DNA of 64,000 nt. It comes from Bacteroidota bacterium (lineage in GTDB: Bacteria > Bacteroidota > Bacteroidia > Cytophagales > Cyclobacteriaceae). Position 1 is the stretch's first letter. Each line of letters opens with the position of its first letter. Position numbers and translations under genes: made by a program. Location: NCBI GenBank assembly GCA_027593175.1, contig JAQCJI010000001.1, forward strand, positions 1 to 64,000, written 5' to 3'. Below, one piece after another: positions 35,437 through 44,624 of this stretch. The notes below the pieces were generated by a model, which saw only the letters and a list, made by a program, of their open reading frames with translations, had not been told where the DNA came from and did no database searches.

Positions 35437-37118
35437 AACGATTGGGATCCCACCGGCTATTTCCACTTGCAGCGCTAATCTTTGGTGTTCTGGTCTTGGT
35501 AGGCTTTGCACAAACGATACGTTTTCGAATTGACCTGACCGAAGAAAAGCGGTATTCGCTACATCCTTCAACATTAAAGTTGTTGGAAAACATAGATCGA
35601 CCCCTGCATGTGGATATTTTATTAACAGGGGAGCAGCTGCCAGGAGGGATGAGGAGACTCCAAAAATCCATTGAAGAGACCGTCCGAACGTTCAATGCCT
35701 ATTCTTCAGAAAATATTACGGTATCCTATTTTGATCCACTGGAAGTGACAGACTCCTTGAAGGAGGAGTTTATCTACACCCTAGCCGACTATGGCATCCG
35801 TCCAACTAACCTCTTTGTCAATCAGGCAACCGGGCAGCAGGAACAGCTTATTTTTCCGGGGGTTTTGGTATCAGATGACACCTACGAAACAGGTGCTCTA
35901 GTCCTGAAAGGGGAGCGGGGCATGTCTGCCGAGCAAACCCTTAATGCGTCAATTGAAAACCTAGAGTTTGAACTGGCTCAGGCCATCCAAAAGCTATTAT
36001 ACCCCCAAAAAAGTGCTTTAGCTCTGATCATTGGGCATGGGGAGCTAGCAGAAGACGATGGATTTGGGATGGTCGAAGCGCTCAATGGACGCTACGAACT
36101 CTTTAAAGTACCGATGGAGCAGGCCCAAAAAGTGGAAGACCTGAGTTCCTTTGAGGTGATTTTCATTTTGGGTCCGAGTAGCCCTTATACAGAGCGGGAG
36201 CTTTTCCTATTAGACCAGTACGTGATGGGAGGAGGTAATTTAGTCATTGGCGTGGAAGGGGTAAGCTTGGATCAATCCCAACTTGCAGGAGAGGGTTCTT
36301 TGGCCTTGCCTTTGGAAAATAGCCTGGATCGCCTCTTGTACCGCTATGGCATTCGTGTCAACAAGGACCTGATTCAGGACCTTATCTTCGGAGTAATTCC
36401 TGTGACGGGTGGAAATTTTGGCAACCAAGAGCAGTTGGTGCCTTTGCCTTGGCCCTATCATTTTCAAGCGGGGCGAATGTACCCTCACCCCATCACCAAG
36501 GGATTGGATCAGGTAAATTTTCGTTATGCAAGCAGCATCGATACGGTGAAGGCTGATGGGGTAATAAAGACCCCCTTGCTCTTTAGTTCGGAGCGATCTC
36601 GGATAATGCCCTTGCCTCATCTGCTCAGCTTGACCGCCTTCCAAGAGCCACCCTTAGAATCCGAGTTTGGGCTTCAAAATTTGCCGCTTGCCTACTTGCT
36701 GGAAGGCGAGTTTACTTCCCTGTTCAAGAACCGATTTGTACCGGAGGAATTTGCGGGTAGTTCAATCAACACCAATGGAAATGGGAAAGTAATAGCGCTC
36801 GGCGATGCCTCCTTATTTCAAAGCCAACTCAACCTAGCGGATCGGGAACCGCTTCCTTTAGGGGAGGATCCACTAGCACAGACTACGTTTGCCAATAAGC
36901 AGTTTTTGGAAAACCTTGTTCAGTACCTCAGTGATCCGGAGGGGATTATTGCTACACGAACCAAGGTCTTGCAAATACGCCCATTGGACAAGGTAAAAGT
37001 CGCTGAAGAAAAACTGAAGTGGCAGCTAATCAACCTAGGGATTCCGGTAATTTTACTAGGGATACTAGGTGGATTGATTGGTTTGCTGCGTGTGAAACGA
37101 TTTTCCCAAAGGAGATAA
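35433..37118 (+). CDS. gldG: Gliding motility protein GldG
   Basis: The 561-residue GldG has an N-terminal membrane helix (LFPLAALIFGVLVLVGFAQ), a large extracytoplasmic ABC-type_uncharacterised region with FRIDLTEEKRYSLHPSTLKLLENI, and a C-terminal helix (LINLGIPVILLGILGGLIGLL) ending in a basic tail. It works with GldA and GldF. The ORF track starts at 35391, inside gldF; ATG 35433, overlapping the gldF stop, is the correct start by topology and coupling. Confidence 0.92.
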   Translation: MKRLGSHRLFPLAALIFGVLVLVGFAQTIRFRIDLTEEKRYSLHPSTLKLLENIDRPLHVDILLTGEQLPGGMRRLQKSIEETVRTFNAYSSENITVSYFDPLEVTDSLKEEFIYTLADYGIRPTNLFVNQATGQQEQLIFPGVLVSDDTYETGALVLKGERGMSAEQTLNASIENLEFELAQAIQKLLYPQKSALALIIGHGELAEDDGFGMVEALNGRYELFKVPMEQAQKVEDLSSFEVIFILGPSSPYTERELFLLDQYVMGGGNLVIGVEGVSLDQSQLAGEGSLALPLENSLDRLLYRYGIRVNKDLIQDLIFGVIPVTGGNFGNQEQLVPLPWPYHFQAGRMYPHPITKGLDQVNFRYASSIDTVKADGVIKTPLLFSSERSRIMPLPHLLSLTAFQEPPLESEFGLQNLPLAYLLEGEFTSLFKNRFVPEEFAGSSINTNGNGKVIALGDASLFQSQLNLADREPLPLGEDPLAQTTFANKQFLENLVQYLSDPEGIIATRTKVLQIRPLDKVKVAEEKLKWQLINLGIPVILLGILGGLIGLLRVKRFSQRR

Positions 37119-37235
37119 ACAAAAAATCAGAAAGCTATTTTTAACTTTTTTTTCACAATTGGGAGTCATGCCCTCTGAATTAGCATTTTATTTATAAATT
37201 TACCCTACTAGAAAAAACTATACCACCCCTACGAT

Positions 37236-38360
37236 ATGAAATTTATTGTTTCTTCCTCCGCCTTGCTCAAGCGGCTTTCTGCCATCAACGGTGTAGTGAC
37301 CACCAATCCGGTTGTTCCTATTCTGGAAAACTTTCTTTTTGAAATCAAGGGATCTGTATTGACGATCACTGCTTCAGATCTGCAGACTTCCATAATGACG
37401 GAGCTTCAGGTGGAAGCCAAGGAAGACGGGAATATTGCGGTACCTGCACGTATTTTGATTGAAACCTTGAAAAACTTGCCTGAGCAGCCAGTTACCTTCA
37501 GCATCGATCACGACACCTATGCGGTGGAAATTAGCTCTGATAATGGGCGCTACCGTCTGGCTGGTGAAAATGCAACCGACTTTCCGAAAATCCCTACGGT
37601 AAACAATGCCACTTCCGTGGATATGTCCACAGATGTGCTGTCTTCTGCGATTTCTAATACCATTTTTGCGACCTCTTCGGACGAACTTCGTCCTGCTATG
37701 ACCGGGGTATATATCAATTTGAGTCCTACCAACACCACCTTTGTAGCTACGGATGGACACCGTTTGGTACGCTACAGAAGGGTAGATGTAGCATCCGCCA
37801 ATGGGGCGAGCTTGATAATCCCAAGAAAAGCTTTGAACCTCCTGAAGTCTACCTTGCCTTCCGAGAATGTACCAGTTTTGGTGGAATTCAACCAGTCCAA
37901 TGCTTACTTCAAGTTCAACAATATTAAGATGATTTGTCGTTTGGTTGACGAGCGGTTCCCGGATTACGAAAATGTGATTCCAGTAGAGAACCCGAACCGC
38001 ATGAACATCGACCGAACGGAGTTTTTGGGTTCCTTGCGTCGTATCGCCATCTATGCCAACAAAACCACACATCAAGTTCGCTTGAAGTTGACGGGTAGCG
38101 AATTGATGATCTCGGCAGAAGATTTAGACTTCTCTAACGAGGCCAACGAGCGTTTGTCCTGTGATCATGAAGGTGAGGATATCGAAATTGGCTTCAATGC
38201 TAAGTTTTTGGTAGAGATGCTTAACAACCTTTCGTGCAAGGAAGTAAGCTTGAAGTTCTCTGCGCCAAATCGTGCGGGCTTAATCGTGCCGGTTACTCAA
38301 GATGCCAACGAGGACATTTTGATGCTTGTAATGCCGGTTATGCTCAACAACTACGTATAA
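37236..38360 (+). CDS. dnaN: DNA polymerase III beta subunit (sliding clamp)
   Basis: DnaN is the ring clamp that tethers DNA polymerase III to DNA. The 374-residue product shows the three-domain clamp: MKFIVSSSALLKRLSAINGVV at the start, the TGVYINLSPTNTTFVATDGHRLVRYR segment in domain 2, and the C-terminal DILMLVMPVML, which recalls the conserved MPMRL-type ending. It stands alone, apart from dnaA or recF. A strong terminator and a chain of palindromes follow it. Confidence 0.97.
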   Translation: MKFIVSSSALLKRLSAINGVVTTNPVVPILENFLFEIKGSVLTITASDLQTSIMTELQVEAKEDGNIAVPARILIETLKNLPEQPVTFSIDHDTYAVEISSDNGRYRLAGENATDFPKIPTVNNATSVDMSTDVLSSAISNTIFATSSDELRPAMTGVYINLSPTNTTFVATDGHRLVRYRRVDVASANGASLIIPRKALNLLKSTLPSENVPVLVEFNQSNAYFKFNNIKMICRLVDERFPDYENVIPVENPNRMNIDRTEFLGSLRRIAIYANKTTHQVRLKLTGSELMISAEDLDFSNEANERLSCDHEGEDIEIGFNAKFLVEMLNNLSCKEVSLKFSAPNRAGLIVPVTQDANEDILMLVMPVMLNNYV

Positions 38361-38379
38361 AAAAAACTACCAACCCTTC

Positions 38380-38417
38380 AAAAAAGCCCGATCCACTGCA
38401 GCAGATCGGGTTTTTTT
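38380..38417 (+). terminator. Intrinsic terminator of dnaN
   Basis: CCCGATC (38387-38393) pairs with GATCGGG (38404-38410), flanked by an A-run and followed by seven T residues. It begins about 20 bases after the dnaN stop and is a textbook rho-independent terminator. Confidence 0.85.
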
Positions 38418-38452
38418 ACCTTCGTGGTCTTTTAGACCACGAAGGTAAAAAA
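38412..38452. repeat. Perfect 19-bp inverted repeat with 3-base loop
   Basis: TTTTTTACCTTCGTGGTCT (38412-38430) is the exact reverse complement of 38434-38452, with TTT as loop. It shares its T-run with the dnaN terminator and carries A/T tracts on both sides, so it could terminate from either strand. It is the first of the palindromes in the dnaN to VF530 spacer. Confidence 0.8.
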
Positions 38453-38472
38453 GAATTTACCCTTATTTTTTT

Positions 38473-38600
38473 GCATTGCCCACCGCTGGGGGCTTACCGA
38501 TCAAAATTTTGTATTTCAAACCCAGGGGTTAAAACCTCTGGTTAAGTTTCTTTCGCCCCGCTGGGGCGGGCATTGCTGCTTGTGATCGAGCCCCGATCAA
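38473..38600. repeat. Cluster of GC-rich palindromes
   Basis: At least four short hairpins lie in tandem: GCCC-N8-GGGC near 38478-38493; an imperfect AACCCAGGGG / CCTCTGGTT at about 38519-38543; GCCCC-GCT-GGGGC at 38555-38567; and GATCG-N5-CGATC at 38584-38598. They fill the spacer before the VF530 gene. The pattern recalls dispersed intergenic palindromic repeats seen in Bacteroidota genomes, but copy number elsewhere cannot be judged here. Confidence 0.55.
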
Positions 38601-38607
38601 CGAATTT

Positions 38608-38856
38608 TTAATTCCCCAATGGTCCGGCCTCTTTTTTGGCATCTCGCAACATTTTGAGGTAGAGGCCTTCTACCCGTGTTCGCGCCCAGGGTGTTTTTCG
38701 GAGGAATTTCAGGCTAGAATCGATGCTGGGATCGTGGGTAAAGCATCGGATGGTAATGCGTTCACCGAGGTCTTCCCAACCGTAAAAAGAGACCAATTGG
38801 GCGATCATGTCAGCGAGGGTGACTCCGTGTAGGGGATTGTTGGCTTGGGTGTCCAT
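38608..38856 (-). CDS. VF530 / DUF2132 family protein
   Basis: The 82-residue protein matches the VF530 (DUF2132) family almost throughout: [21 protein letters not shown], then [22 protein letters not shown] and VEGLYLKM. The family is a small helical domain with proposed DNA-binding ability and no established role. It sits at the end of a minus-strand run after the VOC protein (23 bases upstream). Confidence 0.9.
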   Translation of the reverse strand: MDTQANNPLHGVTLADMIAQLVSFYGWEDLGERITIRCFTHDPSIDSSLKFLRKTPWARTRVEGLYLKMLRDAKKEAGPLGN

Positions 38857-38879
38857 GGAAAAAGGAATAAGTAGTATGG

Positions 38880-39284
38880 CTAGATAGAAGCTTCGGAGCT
38901 ATTGGGTTGAATCAGATCCCACAAGTTGCCGTAAAGATCGGTAAAGACAGATACGATCCCATAGGGCTCCTCTGTAGGAATGCGGATAAATTCTACTCCA
39001 CGGGAGCAGTATTTGTGGTAGTCTCTCCAAAAGTCATCGGTATATAGAAAGAGGAAGACTCTTCCACCAGCTTGATGACCCACCTGACTTAGCTGCGTTT
39101 CATTGACAGCCTTGGCAAGTAGCAACTGACAGGTAGAGCCTAAAGGCGCTACCCGCACCCAGCGTTTAGCGTTCGTCAAGGGGCTATCTTCCAGGAGTTC
39201 GAAATCCAAAATTTGGGTGTAGTAGCGAATGGCTTCGTCGTAGTCTTTCACCAGCAGAGCTAGCTGTCCGAGTTGTTGCTGCAT
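38880..39284 (-). CDS. VOC/glyoxalase-like protein
   Basis: This is a single vicinal-oxygen-chelate domain of 134 residues. The betaalphabetabetabeta layout is seen from [24 protein letters not shown] through to the metal-site segment [19 protein letters not shown]. Members include glyoxalases, dioxygenases and antibiotic-resistance proteins, and none can be chosen here. A Gln in QLALLVKD replaces the usual first metal His, so a catalytic metal site is uncertain. Confidence 0.82.
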   Translation of the reverse strand: MQQQLGQLALLVKDYDEAIRYYTQILDFELLEDSPLTNAKRWVRVAPLGSTCQLLLAKAVNETQLSQVGHQAGGRVFLFLYTDDFWRDYHKYCSRGVEFIRIPTEEPYGIVSVFTDLYGNLWDLIQPNSSEASI

Positions 39285-39324
39285 GGTGTTGGTGGGGAAA
39301 GGCTTTGTCTTCTTGCTTTGATCT

Positions 39325-40257
39325 TTAGGCTTTTTGAAAGGACTCTAGAATTTGCCGGATAGCCACTATACTTTCCCATTCTTTATCCTGATCGCCATGT
39401 TCAATGCCTACATGTCCATTGTACCCATGGGATAGGACGATTTTCATCATGCGGGCATAATCCAAGTCTGACTCTTGGCCTGCATCGTCCCATACGCGGG
39501 GCTTGAGGCTGACTCCAGTGGCCAATGGCATCAATTCATCCACCCCTCGATAAGAATCGTAGGAAACAGGTTTCCCATCTAGGGTACTGATACGGAAGTT
39601 TCCAAAGTCTGGAAGCGTACCGGCTAGGGGATGGTTCGCATTTCGGATGGTGTCTGCCAACCATTTGCCATTGGAAGAGAAGCCTCCATGGTTTTCAATC
39701 ACGATATGGATGCCGGTAGGTGCTGCATAGGTGGCGAGCTGGTGGATGCTGTCACTTACCAGCTTGGAGGCTTCAGCTGCATCTTCTGCACGGGTGGACC
39801 AGGAAATATTCGAATAGCCATTGACGCGTACGGTGTGGCAGCCTAGAAATTTGGCGGCATCAATCCACTTTTTGTGATTTTCTACTGCCTTTTGGCGATC
39901 TGTGGCTGACCGAGCACCCAGCATTCCTTCTAGATCCACCATGATCAATACCTGGGTGATGCCTTCATTGGTGCATCGGGTATTCATTTCTTTTAGGTAA
40001 ACAAAGTCCTTTGCCTTATCCATGAAAAACTGGTTGACATATTCCACCGCAAAAATGCCGTGCCTCTTTGCTTCAAGCGCAAAATCTAGATGGTCTAGCT
40101 GCTTGGTAAAAAGTAGTCGGTTCACGGACCACTCGGCCAAGGAAATTTTGAAGGGGAGCGCAGCAGTTTGCTGAGCAAAGCTCAAGGAGGGAAGGCCTAA
40201 TCCAAGGGCCGTAGTGGCTAGCCCAGTGGTTTTTAGAAAATTTCTTCTGCTGTTCAT
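39325..40257 (-). CDS. Tat-exported TIM-barrel sugar isomerase/epimerase
   Basis: The 310-residue protein is an AP-endonuclease-2-fold (xylose-isomerase-like) sugar phosphate isomerase/epimerase. A Tat-type signal MNSRRNFLKTTGLATTALG sits at the N-terminus. Candidate metal or substrate residues are in HIVIENHGG, LPDFGNF and HVGIEHGDQ. The ORF track extends 45 residues upstream into the spacer; ATG 40257 begins the signal peptide. It follows a Tat-exported Gfo/Idh/MocA protein, a common pairing in Bacteroidota periplasmic carbohydrate loci. Confidence 0.88.
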   Translation of the reverse strand: MNSRRNFLKTTGLATTALGLGLPSLSFAQQTAALPFKISLAEWSVNRLLFTKQLDHLDFALEAKRHGIFAVEYVNQFFMDKAKDFVYLKEMNTRCTNEGITQVLIMVDLEGMLGARSATDRQKAVENHKKWIDAAKFLGCHTVRVNGYSNISWSTRAEDAAEASKLVSDSIHQLATYAAPTGIHIVIENHGGFSSNGKWLADTIRNANHPLAGTLPDFGNFRISTLDGKPVSYDSYRGVDELMPLATGVSLKPRVWDDAGQESDLDYARMMKIVLSHGYNGHVGIEHGDQDKEWESIVAIRQILESFQKA

Positions 40258-40300
40258 AAGGGTATTTTGGGTTTGAAAATGAAGGTAGAATCGGGTTGAA

Positions 40301-41815
40301 TTAAATCTCCCAACCCACTCGATAGGTTCTAGTGAGCAAGTGCTGGGCTTTTGGGTCGTTGGTAATCTGTATTTTTTGGGAATCAAAATCAATTTTCTTG
40401 CCTGTCCTTAAGGCAATGGCCCCCAGGTTGATGGTATCGGTAATGCATTGGGCGCGGGTAAAGCTGCCAGGGGTTTGTTTTCCTTCCAGCATGGACTCAA
40501 CCCATAGGTCGGTCTTGCGGTCCACTTCTCGTGAATTGATACGCTCTGCATCGCGGCCTTGCATGGCAGTATTTTCTGGAAGTAACACTGGGTTTTCACC
40601 TCGGAAGCCGCCCAAAATTTTCCCTTTGCTGCCTACCAAAAGCAATCCTTCTTCCGGAATATCTTTGCCTTCCGACTCAAGTTCCGCACAAGCAAAAGGC
40701 TTCATGCCTCCATCGTACCAAAATAAATCGAAGGATGGGAGTTGGGCTTGCTGGGGAAACTTCCACTTGATCATGCAGCTTGCAGGAAAGGCCACCTCAT
40801 TTTTGACCCACTGGTACACTTGGTTGACTTCTTCTCGGGTGGTTGTACCATAGGCGCGTACTGAAATGGGGCTTCTGTCGATACCCAAGGTCTCGAACAG
40901 TGGGAATAAACTGTAATGGCCCATGTCGGCGATGGACCCACCACCAAATTCGTACCAGCCGCGGAATACATTGTGCGTGTACTGCTTGTGGTAAGGCATA
41001 TCAGGAACGGGTCCCAGCCAAAGTTGCCAGTTAAATCCCGAAGGGATCGACTGAGCCTCGGTAGGGCGGCTGGTCCACTGCTGCCACACGGGGCGATAGG
41101 ACCAGTTGTGGATTTCTTGTAACTCTCCAATCAGGCCAGCATCTACCCAAGCTTTGATTTGTCGGTATTCAGGACGATCCGACCAGGCGAGTAGGTGGGT
41201 GATTGCACCTGATTCTTTTGCTTTTTGGATAACTTTTCTGCCTTCCAAAAGCCTGTTGGCAATGGGCTTGTGTGTGACCACATGTATTTTATTTGCCATT
41301 GCAGCCAAGGCGATAGGCGCATGGGTATGGTCGGGAGTCATGATTTTGACCACATCGATGCCCTTTTCTTTGTCTAGGAGCTCTCGGTAATCCTCATAGC
41401 TTGCACAGCCTTTGTACCTGCCGGAAGGGGTATTTTTCGCATAGAATTTTTCCACATATTCTTGGCCAATGTCTCGGCCTCCTAGGATTCCGGGTTTGCC
41501 CTCCCACCAAGAATTATCTCCTATTGTTTCTCGAATGTCATTCCTAATCCCATAGGGAGACCAGTCGATGTAGTCGCTGGAAGATTTGTTTACATCACAT
41601 ACTGCGACCAATCGAATTTTGGGATTTTTGAGCAATTCTCCCATCTCTCGAAGTCCCTGGGTGCCGCAGCCGATGTTGGCAACGGTCAGTTGGTCGGATG
41701 GTGGAACATGCCCCGTGCCAGCAATCACTGAAGCCGGTACGATAGAAATAGTAGCTGCAATGTTGGCAGCAGAGGTGAGAAATTCCCTACGGTTGAGTTT
41801 TTCAGAATGAGGCAT
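40301..41815 (-). CDS. Tat-exported Gfo/Idh/MocA oxidoreductase
   Basis: This 504-residue NAD(P)-dependent oxidoreductase has a Tat-like signal (KLNRREFLTSAANIAATIS), the Rossmann motif TVANIGCGTQGLREMG and the EKP-like HVVTHKPIAN segment, where His precedes Lys-Pro. The C-terminal domain runs over GPVPDMPYHKQYTHNVFRGWYEFGGG. Family members oxidise sugars, inositols or glycosides; the periplasmic Tat-exported group often carries its own tightly bound cofactor. It probably acts with the isomerase 43 bases downstream. Confidence 0.9.
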   Translation of the reverse strand: MPHSEKLNRREFLTSAANIAATISIVPASVIAGTGHVPPSDQLTVANIGCGTQGLREMGELLKNPKIRLVAVCDVNKSSSDYIDWSPYGIRNDIRETIGDNSWWEGKPGILGGRDIGQEYVEKFYAKNTPSGRYKGCASYEDYRELLDKEKGIDVVKIMTPDHTHAPIALAAMANKIHVVTHKPIANRLLEGRKVIQKAKESGAITHLLAWSDRPEYRQIKAWVDAGLIGELQEIHNWSYRPVWQQWTSRPTEAQSIPSGFNWQLWLGPVPDMPYHKQYTHNVFRGWYEFGGGSIADMGHYSLFPLFETLGIDRSPISVRAYGTTTREEVNQVYQWVKNEVAFPASCMIKWKFPQQAQLPSFDLFWYDGGMKPFACAELESEGKDIPEEGLLLVGSKGKILGGFRGENPVLLPENTAMQGRDAERINSREVDRKTDLWVESMLEGKQTPGSFTRAQCITDTINLGAIALRTGKKIDFDSQKIQITNDPKAQHLLTRTYRVGWEI

Positions 41816-41932
41816 GCCGTGACTAAGGATGATGAAACTTTAAATTAAACAAAAGCAGTTAATTGGAATACTTTTAAAAGCAAATTTTACAGCAAAGGAT
41901 ATGCTTTACTCGCCTCTTCATCTTCAAAGATC

Positions 41933-43768
41933 TTATTCCTTCACCTCAAAAGCTGCCGACTCCCAAGGTCCTAGGATCAGTTCGATTTGGGCACCTTGCT
42001 CGTTTACGTAAAGCTTGGTTTTTTTCTTCCCAAACATTTTTTCCTCCAGCTCCCGAGTCCCTGGCTTCAAATTCCAAGCTTTTAGGAGCTCAGGAGAAAG
42101 TCGAAGGGTGGTATTCAGAGAGCGGTATTCGTCAAAGTTGGTGACTACAAGTAGCCTTTGGTTCTCGTCCCAGCGAGCAAAAGCAAAGGAGGTGTTGGTG
42201 TAATCGGGATTTAACTTCCGGTTGTGAGTGTGCAGCTCGAGGCACTCTCCCATTAAGGCCGAGCTGTTGCGCGTAAAATTCAATACTTCGGCATAGTAGT
42301 TTCGCAAAGCCTTTTCGTCCGATGAAAGTTGGCCCCCATCAAACTTCCTTTCGTTCATCCATTTCTGATGCTGAGGTACGCCGATGTAGTCAAAGATAGA
42401 GGTGCGGCTGGGCTGCCCAAATCCGGCTATTTCTGCGCCAGGCTCACCTACTTCTTGACCAAAGTAAATCATGGTCGGTGCAGTAGTGCTCGTGGCCGAC
42501 ACCACAAATGCAGGAAGTGCTTTCCAGGGATTGCCAGCAAATTCTGGACTTGCAATGCGTTGCTCGTCGTGGTTTTCTAGGAAGTGGAGCATGTGATGCT
42601 CTATATCTGACAAAACCTGTAGGATGGGCACCAAATTATCCGTGGAGCCATGGCCTTGCATGATTTGCTTTAGTGTGTCGTAGAGCTCTACCTTGTCGTA
42701 GAGGTAATCCATCTTTCCCTTATGAATGTAGTCGCGGTAGAGGCTTGGGTTATACACCTCTGCCAAAAGCAAGGCTTTGGGATTCGTCTTTTTGATGTGG
42801 GAGTTGAGGTAGGACCAGAACTCCACCGGGACCATTTCGGCCATGTCAAATCGGAAGCCATCCACACCCTTGCTCAACCAGAATTGGGTGATGTCTTTAA
42901 ATTTTCTCCAGGAGTCAGGTACCGCTTTTCCTTGCCAAAACTCGTAATGTGAGCTCCAATCTAAGGTTGCTGCATCGGCGGGTAGTTTTTCAAACTCTTT
43001 TTTACCTTCTGGGCTGACTCCATAGTTTATTTTTACGGTTTCGTACCAATCGTAGAAGTCTGGCTGGGCCTTTCGGGAGCCATTGCCGGTCCACTTTACC
43101 GGGTCTTCTAGAAAAATACCATTTGCCAGGGGATGGGTTTCCCCTCCCAAGGGCTGGTATCCATTTTTGGATTCAGGTAACCGAAACGATTCTCCCGGGA
43201 TATAATAGAAGTTGTTGTCTTTATGATAGGCCACCGTATTGTCGTCAGTGGCGCCGAAATCCTGAACTCCGCTGGGATTATTTTTCCCTTCGTAATGGCG
43301 GGAAACGTGATTGGGTACCATATCGATAATCACCTGCATGTCCTGGGTATGCGTACGGGCAATCAGCGCTTCAAACTCTTCCATGCGGCGCGTGACATCT
43401 ACGGCAAGATCGGGATTAACCTGGTAGTAGTCCCGCACAGCATAGGGGGATCCTGCGCGGCCTTTGATCACATCTGGATCGTCTGAAGGTACTCCTATTT
43501 CGGGAAAATCTCCGATTATGCCATGGTGAGGAATTCCTGTGTACCAGATGTGGGACACACCCAGCTTCTTGATTTCTGCCAAAGCGGCATCTGTAAAGTC
43601 GTTAAATTTTCCAACCCCATTTTGTTCCTTGGTACCCCAAGGAATGTTGCTGCGGTTGGTATTGCCAAAAAGTCGAGTGAATACCTGATAAACGATAATT
43701 TTCTTGGGAGGCATGGAGTTGGGATCGTCAGGGTTGGGAGTTTGGCTAGAAAGTAGGATCAAGGCCAA
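41933..43768 (-). CDS. GH13 alpha-amylase-family protein, signal peptide out of frame
   Basis: This glycoside hydrolase 13 enzyme hydrolyses or rearranges alpha-glucans. Conserved regions are visible: VIIDMVPNHV, GFRFDMAEMVP with the Asp nucleophile, ALLLAEVYNP with the Glu acid/base and LENHDEQRI with the third carboxylate. A C-terminal beta domain follows. The intact frame starts only at TTG 43768. An ATG at 43793 followed by eight A residues would, with seven A residues, encode a clean signal peptide MKKIFPSLLALILLSS joined to this frame. The true gene therefore probably spans 41933-43793 with a one-base frameshift (real, slippage-prone or an assembly error). Confidence 0.88.
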   Translation of the reverse strand: MALILLSSQTPNPDDPNSMPPKKIIVYQVFTRLFGNTNRSNIPWGTKEQNGVGKFNDFTDAALAEIKKLGVSHIWYTGIPHHGIIGDFPEIGVPSDDPDVIKGRAGSPYAVRDYYQVNPDLAVDVTRRMEEFEALIARTHTQDMQVIIDMVPNHVSRHYEGKNNPSGVQDFGATDDNTVAYHKDNNFYYIPGESFRLPESKNGYQPLGGETHPLANGIFLEDPVKWTGNGSRKAQPDFYDWYETVKINYGVSPEGKKEFEKLPADAATLDWSSHYEFWQGKAVPDSWRKFKDITQFWLSKGVDGFRFDMAEMVPVEFWSYLNSHIKKTNPKALLLAEVYNPSLYRDYIHKGKMDYLYDKVELYDTLKQIMQGHGSTDNLVPILQVLSDIEHHMLHFLENHDEQRIASPEFAGNPWKALPAFVVSATSTTAPTMIYFGQEVGEPGAEIAGFGQPSRTSIFDYIGVPQHQKWMNERKFDGGQLSSDEKALRNYYAEVLNFTRNSSALMGECLELHTHNRKLNPDYTNTSFAFARWDENQRLLVVTNFDEYRSLNTTLRLSPELLKAWNLKPGTRELEEKMFGKKKTKLYVNEQGAQIELILGPWESAAFEVKE

Positions 43769-43838
43769 CAGGGAAGGAAAGATTTTTTTTCATCTGCTTA
43801 TCGGGTCAGGCGATACAGCAGGAGTGTGTTACGTTTGA

Positions 43839-44624
43839 TTAAGGAGTGGATTTGGATAGCCAATTTTTGAGTTTTTTATATTCAAGGAGCTGCGCCAGGG
43901 GTTTAAGAAAAAAGAGAAATCGATTCAAGAGGAGGAAACTTCGAAAGAGTGTGGAAGGAAAAATCTTCTTTTTCCCTTTTGCGGCACCAATTAGCATGCT
44001 TTCGACCACTTTTTGCGGGCTTTGAATTGGAAATGCTTTCGGAATATTGGTTCCTGCAGCATCGAAAAAGGAGGTGGCTGTGGATATGGGAAATACGAGG
44101 GTCAACCAATCTCCCGCCCGCTCCGCCCAGAGCGATTCGGCCCATTGAAGGAGTGCTGCCTTGGTGCTGCCGTATAGGCTGTATCCGGGAATTGACCAGT
44201 AGGCAATTGCGGAACAGGTAATCACATATCGTAGTGAGTGGCCAGGAAAAGACTGTTTAAAGGCCAACCCAAGTTGGATGGGTGAATGGACATTCAGTTG
44301 AAAGAGGCGATCCATCTCTTCCCAATTTTGTTGGCATGCGGCGCCATACTCTGCTCTGCCCGCATTGGCGAAGCAAACATCCACTTGTGTCCAATGGGCA
44401 CGGACCCAGGCCAAAATAGCGCCGTTTCCTTCCTTGAGGCTTAGGTCTGCACACAAGGTGTTTACATGTGGGAATTCACTTTGAAGAGATTTCAGCGATT
44501 TGGGAAGGTAGTCTACTGCCAAAATCTTTTGGGTCTGTGGGTAAAGTTGACGAATCAGCTCTCGACCTATGCCGGAACCCGCTCCCGTGACAATGATCTG
44601 GGCGTCCTTGAATCTATTCATCAT
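43839..44624 (-). CDS. Short-chain dehydrogenase/reductase (cluster member 4)
   Basis: This classical SDR of 261 residues has IIVTGAGSGIGREL near the start, CFANAGRAEYG in place of NNAG, the catalytic Ser in TCSAIAYWS and the YxxxK pair in YSLYGSTKAALLQW. Residues past about 215 form a basic extension (KGKKKIFPSTLFRSF and on) that could be membrane-associated. The ORF track starts 19 codons upstream; ATG 44624 overlaps the stop of the ADC-like gene by eleven bases, suggesting coupling. Confidence 0.86.
   Translation of the reverse strand: MMNRFKDAQIIVTGAGSGIGRELIRQLYPQTQKILAVDYLPKSLKSLQSEFPHVNTLCADLSLKEGNGAILAWVRAHWTQVDVCFANAGRAEYGAACQQNWEEMDRLFQLNVHSPIQLGLAFKQSFPGHSLRYVITCSAIAYWSIPGYSLYGSTKAALLQWAESLWAERAGDWLTLVFPISTATSFFDAAGTNIPKAFPIQSPQKVVESMLIGAAKGKKKIFPSTLFRSFLLLNRFLFFLKPLAQLLEYKKLKNWLSKSTP

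Noticed and set aside
34717-37118. GldF/GldG as a generic ABC-2 drug exporter
   Set aside because: The cytoplasmic loop RSLAEERRVGTWELL and the adjacent GldG-type protein fit the gliding ABC system better.
38234-38545. ORF spanning the dnaN end and the palindromes
   Set aside because: It is an out-of-frame shadow of dnaN extended through non-coding repeats.
38473-38600. Palindrome cluster as a CRISPR array
   Set aside because: The units differ from each other and show no regular repeat-spacer period; no cas genes are present.
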